This document shows positions 34,619 to 46,873 of a stretch of 64,000 nucleotides of DNA, piece after piece. The stretch comes from Pseudomonadota bacterium. GTDB taxonomy: Bacteria; Pseudomonadota; Gammaproteobacteria; Burkholderiales; Burkholderiaceae_C. How positions within the stretch are numbered: the first letter of the stretch is position 1; each line of letters begins with the position of its first letter. Location: positions 1 to 64,000 of the forward strand of contig JAKARB010000016.1 in NCBI GenBank assembly GCA_021819435.1, written 5' to 3'. Made by a program: the position numbers and the translations under genes. Under the pieces are notes generated by a model that was not told the origin of the DNA, did not search any database, and was given only the letters and a program-made list of their open reading frames with translations.

Positions 34619-37600
34619 TGAGTCATCCCCACGCATGTGGGGAACACGTCGTGCGACAGGTCGAGGTTGATACGCTCGTTCGGTTCATCCCCACGCATGT
34701 GGGGAACACGGTCGAACGTTGGAAGAGCAACCTCCCCAAGCCGGTTCATCCCCACGCATGTGGGGAACACCTGTGCCCTCGGGTCTCCGCTCAACACACC
34801 AGCGGTTCATCCCCACGCATGTGGGGAACACACCGCCTCGGCTTGTCGGCGATCGGCTGCGGCCGGTTCATCCCCACGCATGTGGGGAACACCCCAATGA
34901 TCTCGTCGGCGTTCCCGTCCTTCGTCGGTTCATCCCCACGCATGTGGGGAACACCGCTACATGGCAGCAAGCAGGACCGCCCCGACCGGTTCATCCCCAA
35001 GCATGTGGGGAACACGAGCTGACCTTCGAGCGCGACGATTCGATTGTCGGTTCATCCCCACGCATGTGGGGAACACGGGTTCTTCACATCGGACCCGACC
35101 ACAAGCGTCGGTTCATCCCCACGCATGTGGGGAACACTCGTGTTGATCGGCTCCACATTTTTCGCAAACCGGTTCATCCCCACGCATGTGGGGAACACTT
35201 TTTCATTTGAGGTGCCCATGCCTGTACCTGCGGTTCATCCCCACGCATGTGGGGAACACGCGCCGCGACGGGGCCCCTTCCGCCATCCTCACGGTTCATC
35301 CCCACGCATGTGGGGAACACGCGGGCACCCGATGAACACTGGGGGCGACCGACGGTTCATCCCCACGCATGTGGGGAACACTGAGCCGATAACCGTCTCT
35401 GTTGGTAAAGGTTCGGTTCATCCCCACGCATGTGGGGAACACCCGCAAAACGTGCGACAACCCATCACAGCCGACGGTTCATCCCCACGCATGTGGGGAA
35501 CACCGACACCAAAGCCGCCAGAGCCGGCGGCCTGACGGTTCATCCCCACGCATGTGGGGAACACGCACGACTGCTGCGCCAACAGCATCCGTGTCCGCGG
35601 TTCATCCCCACGCATGTGGGGAACACCGGCCCTGTTCGCGCGCCAACGAGCAAGCAGGCGGTTCATCCCCACGCATGTGGGGAACACGAGTTGTGCGCGT
35701 CCATCGTCGAAGGCGGCTTCGGTTCATCCCCACGCATGTGGGGAACACGACTGAAGAGTTCCGACGCGGCGTCTTCGTCACCGGTTCATCCCCACGCATG
35801 TGGGGAACACGCGCGCAGGTTCACACGCATAAGCCGCGCCTTCGGTTCATCCCCACGCATGTGGGGAACACAGCTCGAAGTAAACGGACTCGAATGGCAT
35901 GTTCGGTTCATCCCCACGCATGTGGGGAACACGAAGATGCAGATGCGCAGCATGGTGGTCAGTCCGGTTCATCCCCACGCATGTGGGGAACACGGAAGGA
36001 TCACAGAGTGCGGCAGTGGGGCAATGCGGTTCATCCCCACGCATGTGGGGAACACCAATGCACGCAGGCGCGCATCCCTGGCGGCGTCGGTTCATCCCCA
36101 CGCATGTGGGGAACACGCCGGTGGCAGCCCCCTCACGCAGTACACGTTCGGTTCATCCCCACGCATGTGGGGAACACGAAAGCCCGATTTTCCGGTTCGT
36201 CATCGACGACGGTTCATCCCCACGCATGTGGGGAACACTCGCGCACCTGCAGCGACGAACCGCTGTTCGTCGGTTCATCCCCACGCATGTGGGGAACACT
36301 TCCAGCAGCGCTCCCAGGTGCGGAACCTTGTCGGTTCATCCCCACGCATGTGGGGAACACACACAAATCTCATGTACCACCGCAAAGCACGCCGGTTCAT
36401 CCCCACGCATGTGGGGAACACACGCCGGCCGGTATTGCCGTCTCGCCATAGATCGGTTCATCCCCACGCATGTGGGGAACACTGGCGCGACGACGAGACG
36501 CCCTGGTGTGGCGTCGGTTCATCCCCACGCATGTGGGGAACACTTGCCGCTCGTCACCGCGGTGGTTTCTGCAACCGGTTCATCCCCACGCATGTGGGGA
36601 ACACCCCCCCAGCTAACCCCCTCACGAAGGACGGGGGCGGTTCATCCCCACGCATGTGGGGAACACCTGGGCAACCAGTTGCCGGGCACCACGAAGGACG
36701 GTTCATCCCCACGCATGTGGGGAACACGGCTTCGGGGAGTGTGAGCATGCTCATGTCTCCGGTTCATCCCCACGCACGTGGGGAACACATTGAGCAGTTC
36801 CGTCTTGGCTTCCCGAACACCGGTTCATCCCCACGCATGTGGGGAACACCTGAATTGAAGCGTCGCGCAGTTAATTTCAACCGGTTCATCCCCACGCATG
36901 TGGGGAACACACCTCGACGCCTACGACCGCGCCTCAAGGGAGCGGTTCATCCCCACGCATGTGGGGAACACGCCGTCACCAGAGGCCGGGTCGCCGTTGC
37001 CGTTCGGTTCATCCCCACGCATGTGGGGAACACCCGCCCCTGCTTTCGGTTGGCGTTCGGCCTTTCGGTTCATCCCCACGCATGTGGGGAACACCCAACG
37101 AGCGCCAGACCGCCCACACCCTGGACCGGTTCATCCCCACGCATGTGGGGAACACCCCTGCGTGGGCGGTGGATTGATAGCTGGGGCCGGTTCATCCCCA
37201 CGCATGTGGGGAACACGCATCGCACACCGGCAACGGCGTTGCCACGGTCGGTTCATCCCCACGCATGTGGGGAACACGCATGAGATCACCGAAGAACAAG
37301 TCACGTTCTACGGTTCATCCCCACGCATGTGGGGAACACCAACTCGTCAAATGTGTCGTGGGCATTGCCTCCGGTTCATCCCCACGCATGTGGGGAACAC
37401 GCTGGAGGACGCCAAAGCCATCCTGAAGGGCAGCGGTTCATCCCCACGCATGTGGGGAACACCTCGACCCAACCTGTCGCACTCGCAAAGCCATCCGGTT
37501 CATCCCCACGCATGTGGGGAACACGTGGATGCACGAAATCCCCATCCTCGAGCAGATCGGTTCATCCCCACGCATGTGGGGAACACTCCTTGCCGCCAAC

Positions 37601-40600
37601 CAGCGCCATGCGGCCTACCGGTTCATCCCCACGCATGTGGGGAACACCGCCGGAGGCGATGCGGGATGTGGTGGGGTGGCGGTTCATCCCCACGCATGTG
37701 GGGAACACTCCCCAGGCGTCTCGATCACATCCTTAAAGACCGGTTCATCCCCACGCATGTGGGGAACACGCGGCGCGGCCGGCGGCGGCAAGACCGACCT
37801 GGCGGTTCATCCCCACGCATGTGGGGAACACTTTGTCATGGTTGACGGTCGCCGCTTCTATGACGGTTCATCCCCACGCATGTGGGGAACACCTTGTTGG
37901 GCGTACCAACCGATCGCCCGCCAGTCGGTTCATCCCCACGCATGTGGGGAACACTCATGCGGTCCTTGCCTCGACGGGACACAACCCGGTTCATCCCCAC
38001 GCATGTGGGGAACACTCGACATGGACGGATGGCAGGCGGTGGAGTTGCGGTTCATCCCCACGCATGTGGGGAACACGCCAACTGGCAGGGCCTGGGCGCC
38101 ATCACCCGCGGTTCATCCCCACGCATGTGGGGAACACGTAACCTGATCGTCCATCTCAGCCCCCCACAAACGGTTCATCCCCACGCATGTGGGGAACACA
38201 TTCAAGGCCGCATCAAGGACACCCAGGACAACGGTTCATCCCCACGCATGTGGGGAACACCGAAGGTGTCGCAAGACCTCTACGAGCGAACGCGGTTCAT
38301 CCCCACGCATGTGGGGAACACATTCCCTCTCGGCGGGCCATCACGCGCTCGCACGGTTCATCCCCACGCATGTGGGGAACACTGTGCAGGGCGACCAACT
38401 CCCACGGCAATTTGCGGTTCATCCCCACGCATGTGGGGAACACGTAATACAGCGTCACCGCGTCGACACCAAACGCGGTTCATCCCCACGCATGTGGGGA
38501 ACACTCTATCAAAGGCGCCGTGTCTCTGATACGGCCCGGTTCATCCCCACGCATGTGGGGAACACACTGGCCTACACCAGCCGGCCGACGCCAAGAACGG
38601 TTCATCCCCACGCATGTGGGGAACACCACTACGCCGATCCAGACACCGACAACATGTGGCGGTTCATCCCCACGCATGTGGGGAACACACAGATTCAGCA
38701 ACGACCTCACCCCGCGTGAACGGTTCATCCCCACGCATGTGGGGAACACAGGTCTGATGGGGTCGCTGTAGTTGTTGAGATCGGTTCATCCCCACGCATG
38801 TGGGGAACACAGCCGCGAGGCTTCCAGGTTTTCTGGAATCCGCTGGTTCATCCCCACGCATGTGGGGAACACCTGATCCGCCTATGTGGCGGATTTTTTT
38901 CTCCCTGGTTCATCCCCACGCATGTGGGGAACACGTGGGCCGGACAATGGGTGACGTGATGCGGGCCGGTTCATCCCCACGCATGTGGGGAACACGCGCT
39001 GTTCGGCGCTGTTGGGCTGCTCGTTTTCGGTTCATCCCCACGCATGTGGGGAACACCGCGCGCAACATGGGCGGCCTCATCAAGCACGACGGTTCATCCC
39101 CACGCATGTGGGGAACACCGACGGTCATCCATGTCCACCAAACAGAAAATCGGTTCATCCCCACGCATGTGGGGAACACGGCATCGGCTCCAGCTCTGCC
39201 AGTTCAGCCTCCGGTTCATCCCCACGCATGTGGGGAACACTCTTCGAGTGCATGGCCAGGCTGAACGTGATACGGTTCATCCCCACGCATGTGGGGAACA
39301 CCGGCAGCGGAGGTGTCGGATGACGTGTGGGAACGGTTCATCCCCACGCATGTGGGGAACACTAAGGTTCATTGGTCGCACGGATCGGAAAGGACGGTTC
39401 ATCCCCACGCATGTGGGGAACACATCCATGAGGAACAGGGCGCGTTGCTTGACGTCGGTTCATCCCCACGCATGTGGGGAACACTGCCACGTCAGACCGC
39501 CGATCTGGAGCGGTGTCGGTTCATCCCCACGCATGTGGGGAACACATCGGGTGGGGCTTTAGCATCGTCAATGAACGCGGTTCATCCCCACGCATGTGGG
39601 GAACACCGGGTTGACGCTCCTGCCTTTTTGCGGGCAGACGGTTCATCCCCACGCATGTGGGGAACACACCATGCCCAAGCTCTGGATCGACACCGAAACC
39701 GGTTCATCCCCACGCATGTGGGGAACACAACCAGCCGCAGGTGGCCCATTGCCACAGTTTCGGTTCATCCCCACGCATGTGGGGAACACCCCGTTTCAAT
39801 ACCCTTTTGCTCGATCAATCCGCGGTTCATCCCCACGCATGTGGGGAACACTGGTCGTCGATGGCCTGCCAGCTCTTGAGCTACGGTTCATCCCCACGCA
39901 TGTGGGGAACACCAACACGCAACGGAGAACGCAAGATGACCTACCGGTTCATCCCCACGCATGTGGGGAACACACGCTATGTCTCAACCGGGGCATGTGT
40001 AGAGTGCGGTTCATCCCCACGCATGTGGGGAACACCATTATGGTGAACAATCGGAACCCTCGTCAACCGGTTCATCCCCACGCATGTGGGGAACACATAG
40101 CGGGCTCAGGCGTTCAGGGATTCGATTGCGGTTCATCCCCACGCATGTGGGGAACACCTCGCGTCGAAGGGCTGCGCGAAGTGGTCTTGTCGGTTCATCC
40201 CCACGCATGTGGGGAACACGACTGCACTTTCAAAGACACCGACGGGACCGACGGTTCATCCCCACGCATGTGGGGAACACGCACCACGCTGACCAGCCAG
40301 GGTCTCGAAGTACGGTTCATCCCCACGCATGTGGGGAACACGTTGGAGACAATCTCCTTCGCCTCCCTGAGCCCGGTTCATCCCCACGCATGTGGGGAAC
40401 ACGTAGTCGTCGGCGTCCATACCGGGTAATACACCCGGTTCATCCCCACGCATGTGGGGAACACTCCAGTTATGAGACTCGGAATCGTGGAATCGCCGGT
40501 TCATCCCCACGCATGTGGGGAACACACCCCTGACGAGACGCTGGCCAAGGCCGGGTTCGGTTCATCCCCACGCATGTGGGGAACACCCACGATGCCGGTC

Positions 40601-42305
40601 GGTCGCCGCAAATGGCGTCGGTTCATCCCCACGCATGTGGGGAACACGTGACCACGGACGCGGGCGCTGCCTTCGTCGGCGGTTCATCCCCACGCATGTG
40701 GGGAACACCCTGTCGGCCCAGACCAACCTCAACGGCGTGGCGGTTCATCCCCACGCATGTGGGGAACACCTCGGCGTGCTGGCCGAAGTCGCGCATGTTG
40801 TTCGGTTCATCCCCACGCATGTGGGGAACACGGGGAGCCAAACAAAGCCTAAGCGCGATAAGCACGGTTCATCCCCACGCATGTGGGGAACACACGTCGA
40901 TGCGGCCCCAGCCTTCGCAGGCCAAGCGCGGTTCATCCCCACGCATGTGGGGAACACTGCAACAACGGCGATTGCACCTGGGGCGGACCCGGTTCATCCC
41001 CACGCATGTGGGGAACACATGTTGCGGATCACGCCAGCGACTAGCGCGAACGGTTCATCCCCACGCATGTGGGGAACACGTCGGCCCGGCCTCCAACGCC
41101 TCCCGAATCCGCGGTTCATCCCCACGCATGTGGGGAACACAATCACGAATGCATCGACGGATTCGTCGCACTCTGGTTCATCCCCACGCATGTGGGGAAC
41201 ACGTTTGGACCATCTCGATGATCTGGTCCGAGGTCGGTTCATCCCCACGCATGTGGGGAACACATCGCCGCTGGCCAGGATCGCCGTGCGGATGTCGGTT
41301 CATCCCCACGCATGTGGGGAACACGTCATGGCCGCAGAACTTGCCGCCCACAATGACCGGTTCATCCCCACGCATGTGGGGAACACAGTAAATCATGCGG
41401 GCAACCCAGGATCAGTCACGGTTCATCCCCACGCATGTGGGGAACACCTGCTCTGTCTTCTTGTCGCTCATGTCGGCTCCGGTTCATCCCCACGCATGTG
41501 GGGAACACGACCTGCTCAAGCTCCAGGCAAGCCGCCAGCCCGGTTCATCCCCACGCATGTGGGGAACACGGCGTCGACGATGGCCAGGTTGCCGTCGTTG
41601 ATGGTTCATCCCCACGCATGTGGGGAACACGGTCAAGATCAACGGGATCAGCCGCGCAGTGGCGGTTCATCCCCACGCATGTGGGGAACACCTCGACGAT
41701 GGTGTTGTGATAGAGGCGGCCGTCGGTTCATCCCCACGCATGTGGGGAACACGCGATGCGGGCAGAAGCGCGGCGGTATTGCGCCGGTTCATCCCCACGC
41801 ATGTGGGGAACACCCAAGAGCACCACGACTGGGAAGACAGCAAGCGCGGTTCATCCCCACGCATGTGGGGAACACATCAACGACGGCAACCTGGCCATCG
41901 TCGACGCCGGTTCATCCCCACGCATGTGGGGAACACCGCACATCAACACAGAGGAAGCAAATGGCTGACGGTTCATCCCCACGCATGTGGGGAACACCTC
42001 TCGGCGGGCACGCCCACCAGCACCTCGGACGGTTCATCCCCACGCATGTGGGGAACACGAACTCGACGCCCTTGAACGGATCGCTTCCAAGCGGTTCATC
42101 CCCACGCATGTGGGGAACACCGCAACAAAGTCACCGGATCGAAGGGCGTCTACGGTTCATCCCCACGCATGTGGGGAACACGCAGGCGCTTCTCGACGAC
42201 CTTGGGGTCGGCGGCGGTTCATCCCCACGCATGTGGGGAACACGTTCGTGCCACCGGTGCCGCGGCCAGTCAGCCACGGTTCATCCCCACGCATGTGGGG
42301 AACAC
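34619..42305 (-). CRISPR. Type I-E CRISPR array, 126 repeats and 125 spacers
   Basis: Repeats of 29 bp recur from 34619 to 42305. In crRNA orientation (minus strand) they read GTGTTCCCC, then a stem (CCCCAC/GTGGGG with loop ATGC), then GATGAACCG. I counted 126 start positions. About 94 intervals are 61 bp (32-nt spacers), 30 are 62 bp and one is 64 bp (35-nt spacer 40894-40928). The leader lies at the high-coordinate end beside cas2, so spacers near 42277 are newest. The leader-distal repeat (34619-34647) has three changes at its end. Variant repeats are at 34987, 36760 (stem or loop) and at 38844, 38906, 41174 and 41602 (terminal base). Confidence 0.98.
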
Positions 42306-42390
42306 ACTTCCTCTAACCCATTGATTTCAATGAGGAATTCAGGCCCCAGATTTTCCACCAAATCTGGCGCCTACTTCGAGTTGTTAAAGA
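42306..42390 (-). promoter_or_regulatory. CRISPR leader
   Basis: An 85-bp region between the cas2 stop and the first repeat, richer in A+T than its surroundings. It contains an IHF consensus site (42314-42326) and an 8-bp inverted repeat CCAGATTT/AAATCTGG (42346-42353, 42360-42367) with a 6-nt loop. It should hold the pre-crRNA promoter and the docking site for Cas1-Cas2. Confidence 0.85.
42314..42326 (-). promoter_or_regulatory. IHF binding site in the leader
   Basis: On the minus strand AATCAATGGGTTA fits the IHF consensus WATCAANNNNTTR at every defined position. It begins 9 bp from the leader-repeat junction. In the type I-E system of E. coli, IHF bound at this place bends the leader so that Cas1-Cas2 integrates spacers at the first repeat. 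Confidence 0.82.
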
Positions 42391-43605
<1,215 letters not shown>

Positions 43606-43609
<4 letters not shown>

Positions 43610-44130
43610 TGAGACTCCTCTCCTGCGGCTTGCAGCACGGCCTTCAGCGCAGCGTCGCTGAGGTAATGGCCACCCGCCCGCATGTCATGCACCAACGGCC
43701 CCACCAAAGGGATGAGGCCCCGCCGCTTGGCCAGCACCAGCACACCCGGCGTGCCGATGACCTGCAAGCCCAGGGCGCTGGCCTGTCGTCTGGCTGCCAA
43801 GTCATCCACGAGAAGCGCCGCGTGGTGATGAAGCGCGCACCCGATGGCAGCGCATTCGCCCGGGTCCAGCTCAGGCAGCAAAGCCGGGGCACCATCGATC
43901 ACGGACAACGTGCCAGCTGAGACGGCGGCCTGGATGCGTTGCGCGTCGTTCAACTGTGGGTGTCGCAAACACTCGTCCAGCACGACGCGAGGCACCATCG
44001 CTCGCGTGAAAACCTGAGACAGCAAACCGATCAGGTCTTGCCGCCCGAGGGCCATCAGTGGGCCGGCATCGGTGACAACGATGTGTTCAGGGGCCAAAGG
44101 CTGCAAGTTCTTTCTCCAGGTCTTCAGCAC
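43606..44130 (-). CDS. PIN-domain toxin (DUF3368 type) embedded in the cas operon
   Basis: A 174-aa PIN-like nuclease. The first acidic residue is in IVVTDAGPLMALGR, further acidic positions are in VVLDECLRHP, LDPGECAAIGCAL and ALLVDDLAARRQA, and GTPGVLVLAKRRGLIP is typical of DUF3368. Such proteins are RNase toxins of VapC type. The start is uncertain: 44130 is an ATG, but a TTG at 44097 would give a shorter overlap with the antitoxin. It separates cas6e from cas1 and shares ATGA with cas1. Confidence 0.83.
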
Positions 44131-44413
44131 TGGTGCGGATCACGGGGATTCCCAATTCACCAAGATGCCGCGTGAACTCGCTGCGGCTCATGCCTGCCAG
44201 CTGAGCTGCCTTGCCCAGAGAAATGTGCTCTTCGTCGAACAGGTGCACAGCCAAGGCCGTGGTCACGCCTTCGCGCACCAAGTGCTCGTCAAATGGCACA
44301 GCGATGAATACCGGCGCCCCATGCTTGGTGACGACGGACAACTTGCCCGCTTCTGCACCGCGGATGAGGTCACCGGTGCGCTCGCGCAAATCTCGGACGG
44401 TGAAAGTTTCCAT
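44087..44413 (-). CDS. Antitoxin with Phd/YefM-like N-terminus and UPF0175 C-terminus
   Basis: A 108-aa protein. The N-terminal half (METFTVRDLRERTGDLI, then KHGAPVFIAVPFDEHL) looks like a Phd/YefM DNA-binding antitoxin. The C-terminal half (ISLGKAAQLAGMSRSEFTRHL and GIPVIRTSAEDLEKEL) looks like UPF0175, the usual partner of DUF3368 PIN toxins. It overlaps the toxin gene. A perfect 12-bp inverted repeat just upstream is a likely autoregulatory operator. Confidence 0.82.
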   Translation of the reverse strand: METFTVRDLRERTGDLIRGAEAGKLSVVTKHGAPVFIAVPFDEHLVREGVTTALAVHLFDEEHISLGKAAQLAGMSRSEFTRHLGELGIPVIRTSAEDLEKELAAFGP

Positions 44414-44426
44414 GGGGGCTCCGAAG

Positions 44427-44462
44427 GGTCATTTGTGCCATCAAAAGATAGCACAAATGACC
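44427..44462 (-). promoter_or_regulatory. Inverted-repeat operator of the toxin-antitoxin pair
   Basis: GGTCATTTGTGC (44427-44438) and GCACAAATGACC (44451-44462) are a perfect 12-bp inverted repeat around a 12-nt AT-rich centre that contains TATCTT on the minus strand, a possible -10. It lies in the 59-bp gap between the cas6e stop and the antitoxin start. An antitoxin operator is the likeliest role; a hairpin attenuating read-through from cas6e is the alternative. Confidence 0.65.
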
Positions 44463-44472
44463 TCGGTAGGGA

Positions 44473-45087
44473 CTAGGGTTGAGCAGCCAGACTCAACAGG
44501 CCACAGCCAAACGCTTTTGCGGGGCCTATGCCACGGATCAAGGCGTCCGAGACCAGAGACACGTCTTTGACTGCCAGAATCCCGTCGAAACAGGTGCGTT
44601 GGAACTGAACCAGTGATTTACCAGAGCGAGACATGACAAATTCGCTATCGGTGACCAAGGCCATCTCCACGGTAAAACCTAGCCGCTCTCCTTGGCGTGA
44701 AAGCCAAGCCAACTGCTCCTCCTCATTTGCCAGCCCAATGCGTTTGCCATTTTTGGTCACGGTGGGATTGGCAATCAATCGAAATCGACGCTTGCTTTCA
44801 GCCCGTAGCATCGCCTCAGGATTCCATTCCTTGATTTCAGGTTCTCTGACCAGGTAGCCCACCAGCGCACTCAAGAAGCGCCAGTCTGGCGCTGACTCCG
44901 ATTGAACCAAAACCACAGGGTTTCGAATCGATGCGCCCGGTTCGACCCGCCACAAGAACCTGAGCGGAAGATCAGCGCTGTCAGATATGAAGGCCCGGCT
45001 CAGTGTGCGATGCATGTCATAAACATCGCCCAGGTCACGTCGCGCCGCAGCGCTTCTCAGCTCAAGCGAAAGACGGGTCAGGTGCAT
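44473..45087 (-). CDS. cas6e: crRNA-processing endoribonuclease Cas6e
   Basis: A 204-aa RAMP nuclease that cuts each repeat after its hairpin, leaving an 8-nt 5' handle (AUGAACCG here). The likely catalytic histidine is in DMHRTLSRAF near residue 26, and the glycine-rich loop GIGPAKAFGCGLLSL is at the C-terminus. It overlaps cas5e by 26 bp. Confidence 0.95.
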   Translation of the reverse strand: MHLTRLSLELRSAAARRDLGDVYDMHRTLSRAFISDSADLPLRFLWRVEPGASIRNPVVLVQSESAPDWRFLSALVGYLVREPEIKEWNPEAMLRAESKRRFRLIANPTVTKNGKRIGLANEEEQLAWLSRQGERLGFTVEMALVTDSEFVMSRSGKSLVQFQRTCFDGILAVKDVSLVSDALIRGIGPAKAFGCGLLSLAAQP

Positions 45088-45727
45088 GCTGCGCCCCCAA
45101 TGAAATGTGCGCCGACCTCACGAAACGTGGACCGAAACGACGGTTCGAGAAAGGGGCAACAGGTTGGTCCAAACGAATCGCGCCCTCGCCCGGATCCTCC
45201 ATGACCATGCGATGGGTCGAGGGTTCCGCATCCCCGCACAACTTGGGCCAGGTGCTCAAGGCTTCGAGCAAAGACAATTCAGACACGCTGTTTGGCAATG
45301 GCACCGGCTTGGACGGAACAAAGCTCTTACGCCCCAGGGCCAAGGGCCACACAGGCTTGTGCAAGGCGGCCGCAATTTGATCAAGCAACGCTCGATCACC
45401 CTCAAGTCCGACAAGAAAAACGGCGTCCGCCAGAAAGTAGCGTGGGCTGACAACGGTCCTGCCGAGATCCACTTTGCCTGTGGCCGCCATGACACCGGTT
45501 GCCGTCTGGTAGTCCCTCATGGGCACGCCTTCCCGATCAATGCGCACGCCCATGCGCAAGGCGGCCAAGTCATCAATGGGCTCAGAACGATCTCGGCCCA
45601 GCGCCGCGCAGATCAGCCCAATCACGCCCGATTTGGATGGCTCCAACTGAGTGTCGCGTTCATCGAATCGGCTGGTGGTGCCCCACGATTGCATGGGGCC
45701 TTGCAGCCGCATCAGCAAGGTTGCCAT
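45062..45727 (-). CDS. cas5e: Cascade subunit Cas5e (CasD)
   Basis: A 221-aa RAMP protein that holds the 5' handle of the crRNA. It begins LLMRLQGPMQSWGTTSRFDERDT, the Cas5 signature, with PTKSGVIGL-type motif seen as PSKSGVIGLICAALG. The start at 45727 is one base after the cas7e stop; the longer frame is cas7e shadow. Confidence 0.95.
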   Translation of the reverse strand: MATLLMRLQGPMQSWGTTSRFDERDTQLEPSKSGVIGLICAALGRDRSEPIDDLAALRMGVRIDREGVPMRDYQTATGVMAATGKVDLGRTVVSPRYFLADAVFLVGLEGDRALLDQIAAALHKPVWPLALGRKSFVPSKPVPLPNSVSELSLLEALSTWPKLCGDAEPSTHRMVMEDPGEGAIRLDQPVAPFSNRRFGPRFVRSAHISLGAQHAPDPSFA

Positions 45728-45728
45728 G

Positions 45729-46862
45729 TCAGGCCCCCAGGCTCTTCGCCGCCAGTTGGCGAGCTTTTTGGGCCAGCTCAACCAGTGATGCAACGGACGC
45801 ACCTTTGTCGGCAGGCCACTGGCCGGACAAGTCGAGCCACGCCCACTCGTCGTTCTGATGGCCGTAGACCTTGGCCAGCTTGTCATCGTGCTCAGCAAGT
45901 GCCTTGATGGACTGATCGCTGTAAGAAAGATCTTGGCGAGGGAACACCGGTTTCTCGAAAGCGTTAGCCAAACTCATGGGGGAAGCATGGCGCAGACACA
46001 CGCCCGCGAACTGCGGCAGGTTGTGCGCAGCAAAGGTGTTCTGCTTGCCTGAAGGAATGGCGCGCACCACAGCCTGCGTGAAGGCTTCAACGGCCGACAA
46101 GGCCAACGCTTGGTCTCCTTGGAGGTTGCTCATGAGCTTGTTGACATCCAGCGCGGCATACCGATAAAGGGTGGCCGAATTGAATTCGATCTGGCCGATC
46201 ATGTCGGCACCAGCGCTGTCGTCGCTGGCGGGCACATCGTCAACCGCCGTGAAGTAATCGAACTCACGCGTCACCTTGTGGGTGCTGATGGCGTGGGCCA
46301 CTTGACACGCAGCGTCCTTGTTCACGGAAGGCAAATCAGCGAGCATCCGACCAAAGAGCGCCACGTCCACGGCCTTGCCACCGTCCAGGATGGACTTGGC
46401 CTGATCGATCACCTCTTTGGGCAGACTGGATTTGGCATCCTTCTTGGATTTCTTTTCAGCGCTCCCCAGCGCATCCCAGTGTTGGTCAACCAACGCAGCG
46501 AATGCGCTCACTTCGCGCTCACCCAGGAACAGCAAATACTCAGTCTTGCCACCGTCTTTCAGCTTCAGCCCGGCGGCAGCGAGGGCAGCTTCGATCTTGT
46601 CTGATGCCTCTTCTGCTGGCCGGTGGGGCAGCTTGTCTTGCATCAGTTTCTTGAGCCGCATGGTGCGCACGCCCATGAACTTTTCTGGCAGCAACGACTG
46701 ATTACGCGCCACATCACGGATGGCGCGCTTGAAACATTGGCTGCTGACTCGGGCGCGACGATGTCCTCCAAACAAGGCATCTTTCGGCGCTCCGGTGTCA
46801 TCGCGATTGAGATTCGACGGGGCAAAGTTCTGGATCAGGTGGAATTCAAGAAAAGCGCTCAT
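45729..46862 (-). CDS. cas7e: Cascade backbone subunit Cas7e (CasC)
   Basis: A 377-aa protein, six copies of which form the crRNA-binding backbone. It opens LEFHLIQNFAPSNLNRDDTGAPK and contains FGGHRRARVSSQCFKRAIR, both Cas7e hallmarks. Its thumb flips out every sixth crRNA base. The start at 46862 is 11 bp after cse2. Confidence 0.96.
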   Translation of the reverse strand: MSAFLEFHLIQNFAPSNLNRDDTGAPKDALFGGHRRARVSSQCFKRAIRDVARNQSLLPEKFMGVRTMRLKKLMQDKLPHRPAEEASDKIEAALAAAGLKLKDGGKTEYLLFLGEREVSAFAALVDQHWDALGSAEKKSKKDAKSSLPKEVIDQAKSILDGGKAVDVALFGRMLADLPSVNKDAACQVAHAISTHKVTREFDYFTAVDDVPASDDSAGADMIGQIEFNSATLYRYAALDVNKLMSNLQGDQALALSAVEAFTQAVVRAIPSGKQNTFAAHNLPQFAGVCLRHASPMSLANAFEKPVFPRQDLSYSDQSIKALAEHDDKLAKVYGHQNDEWAWLDLSGQWPADKGASVASLVELAQKARQLAAKSLGA

Positions 46863-46873
46863 GTTGGGTTCCC

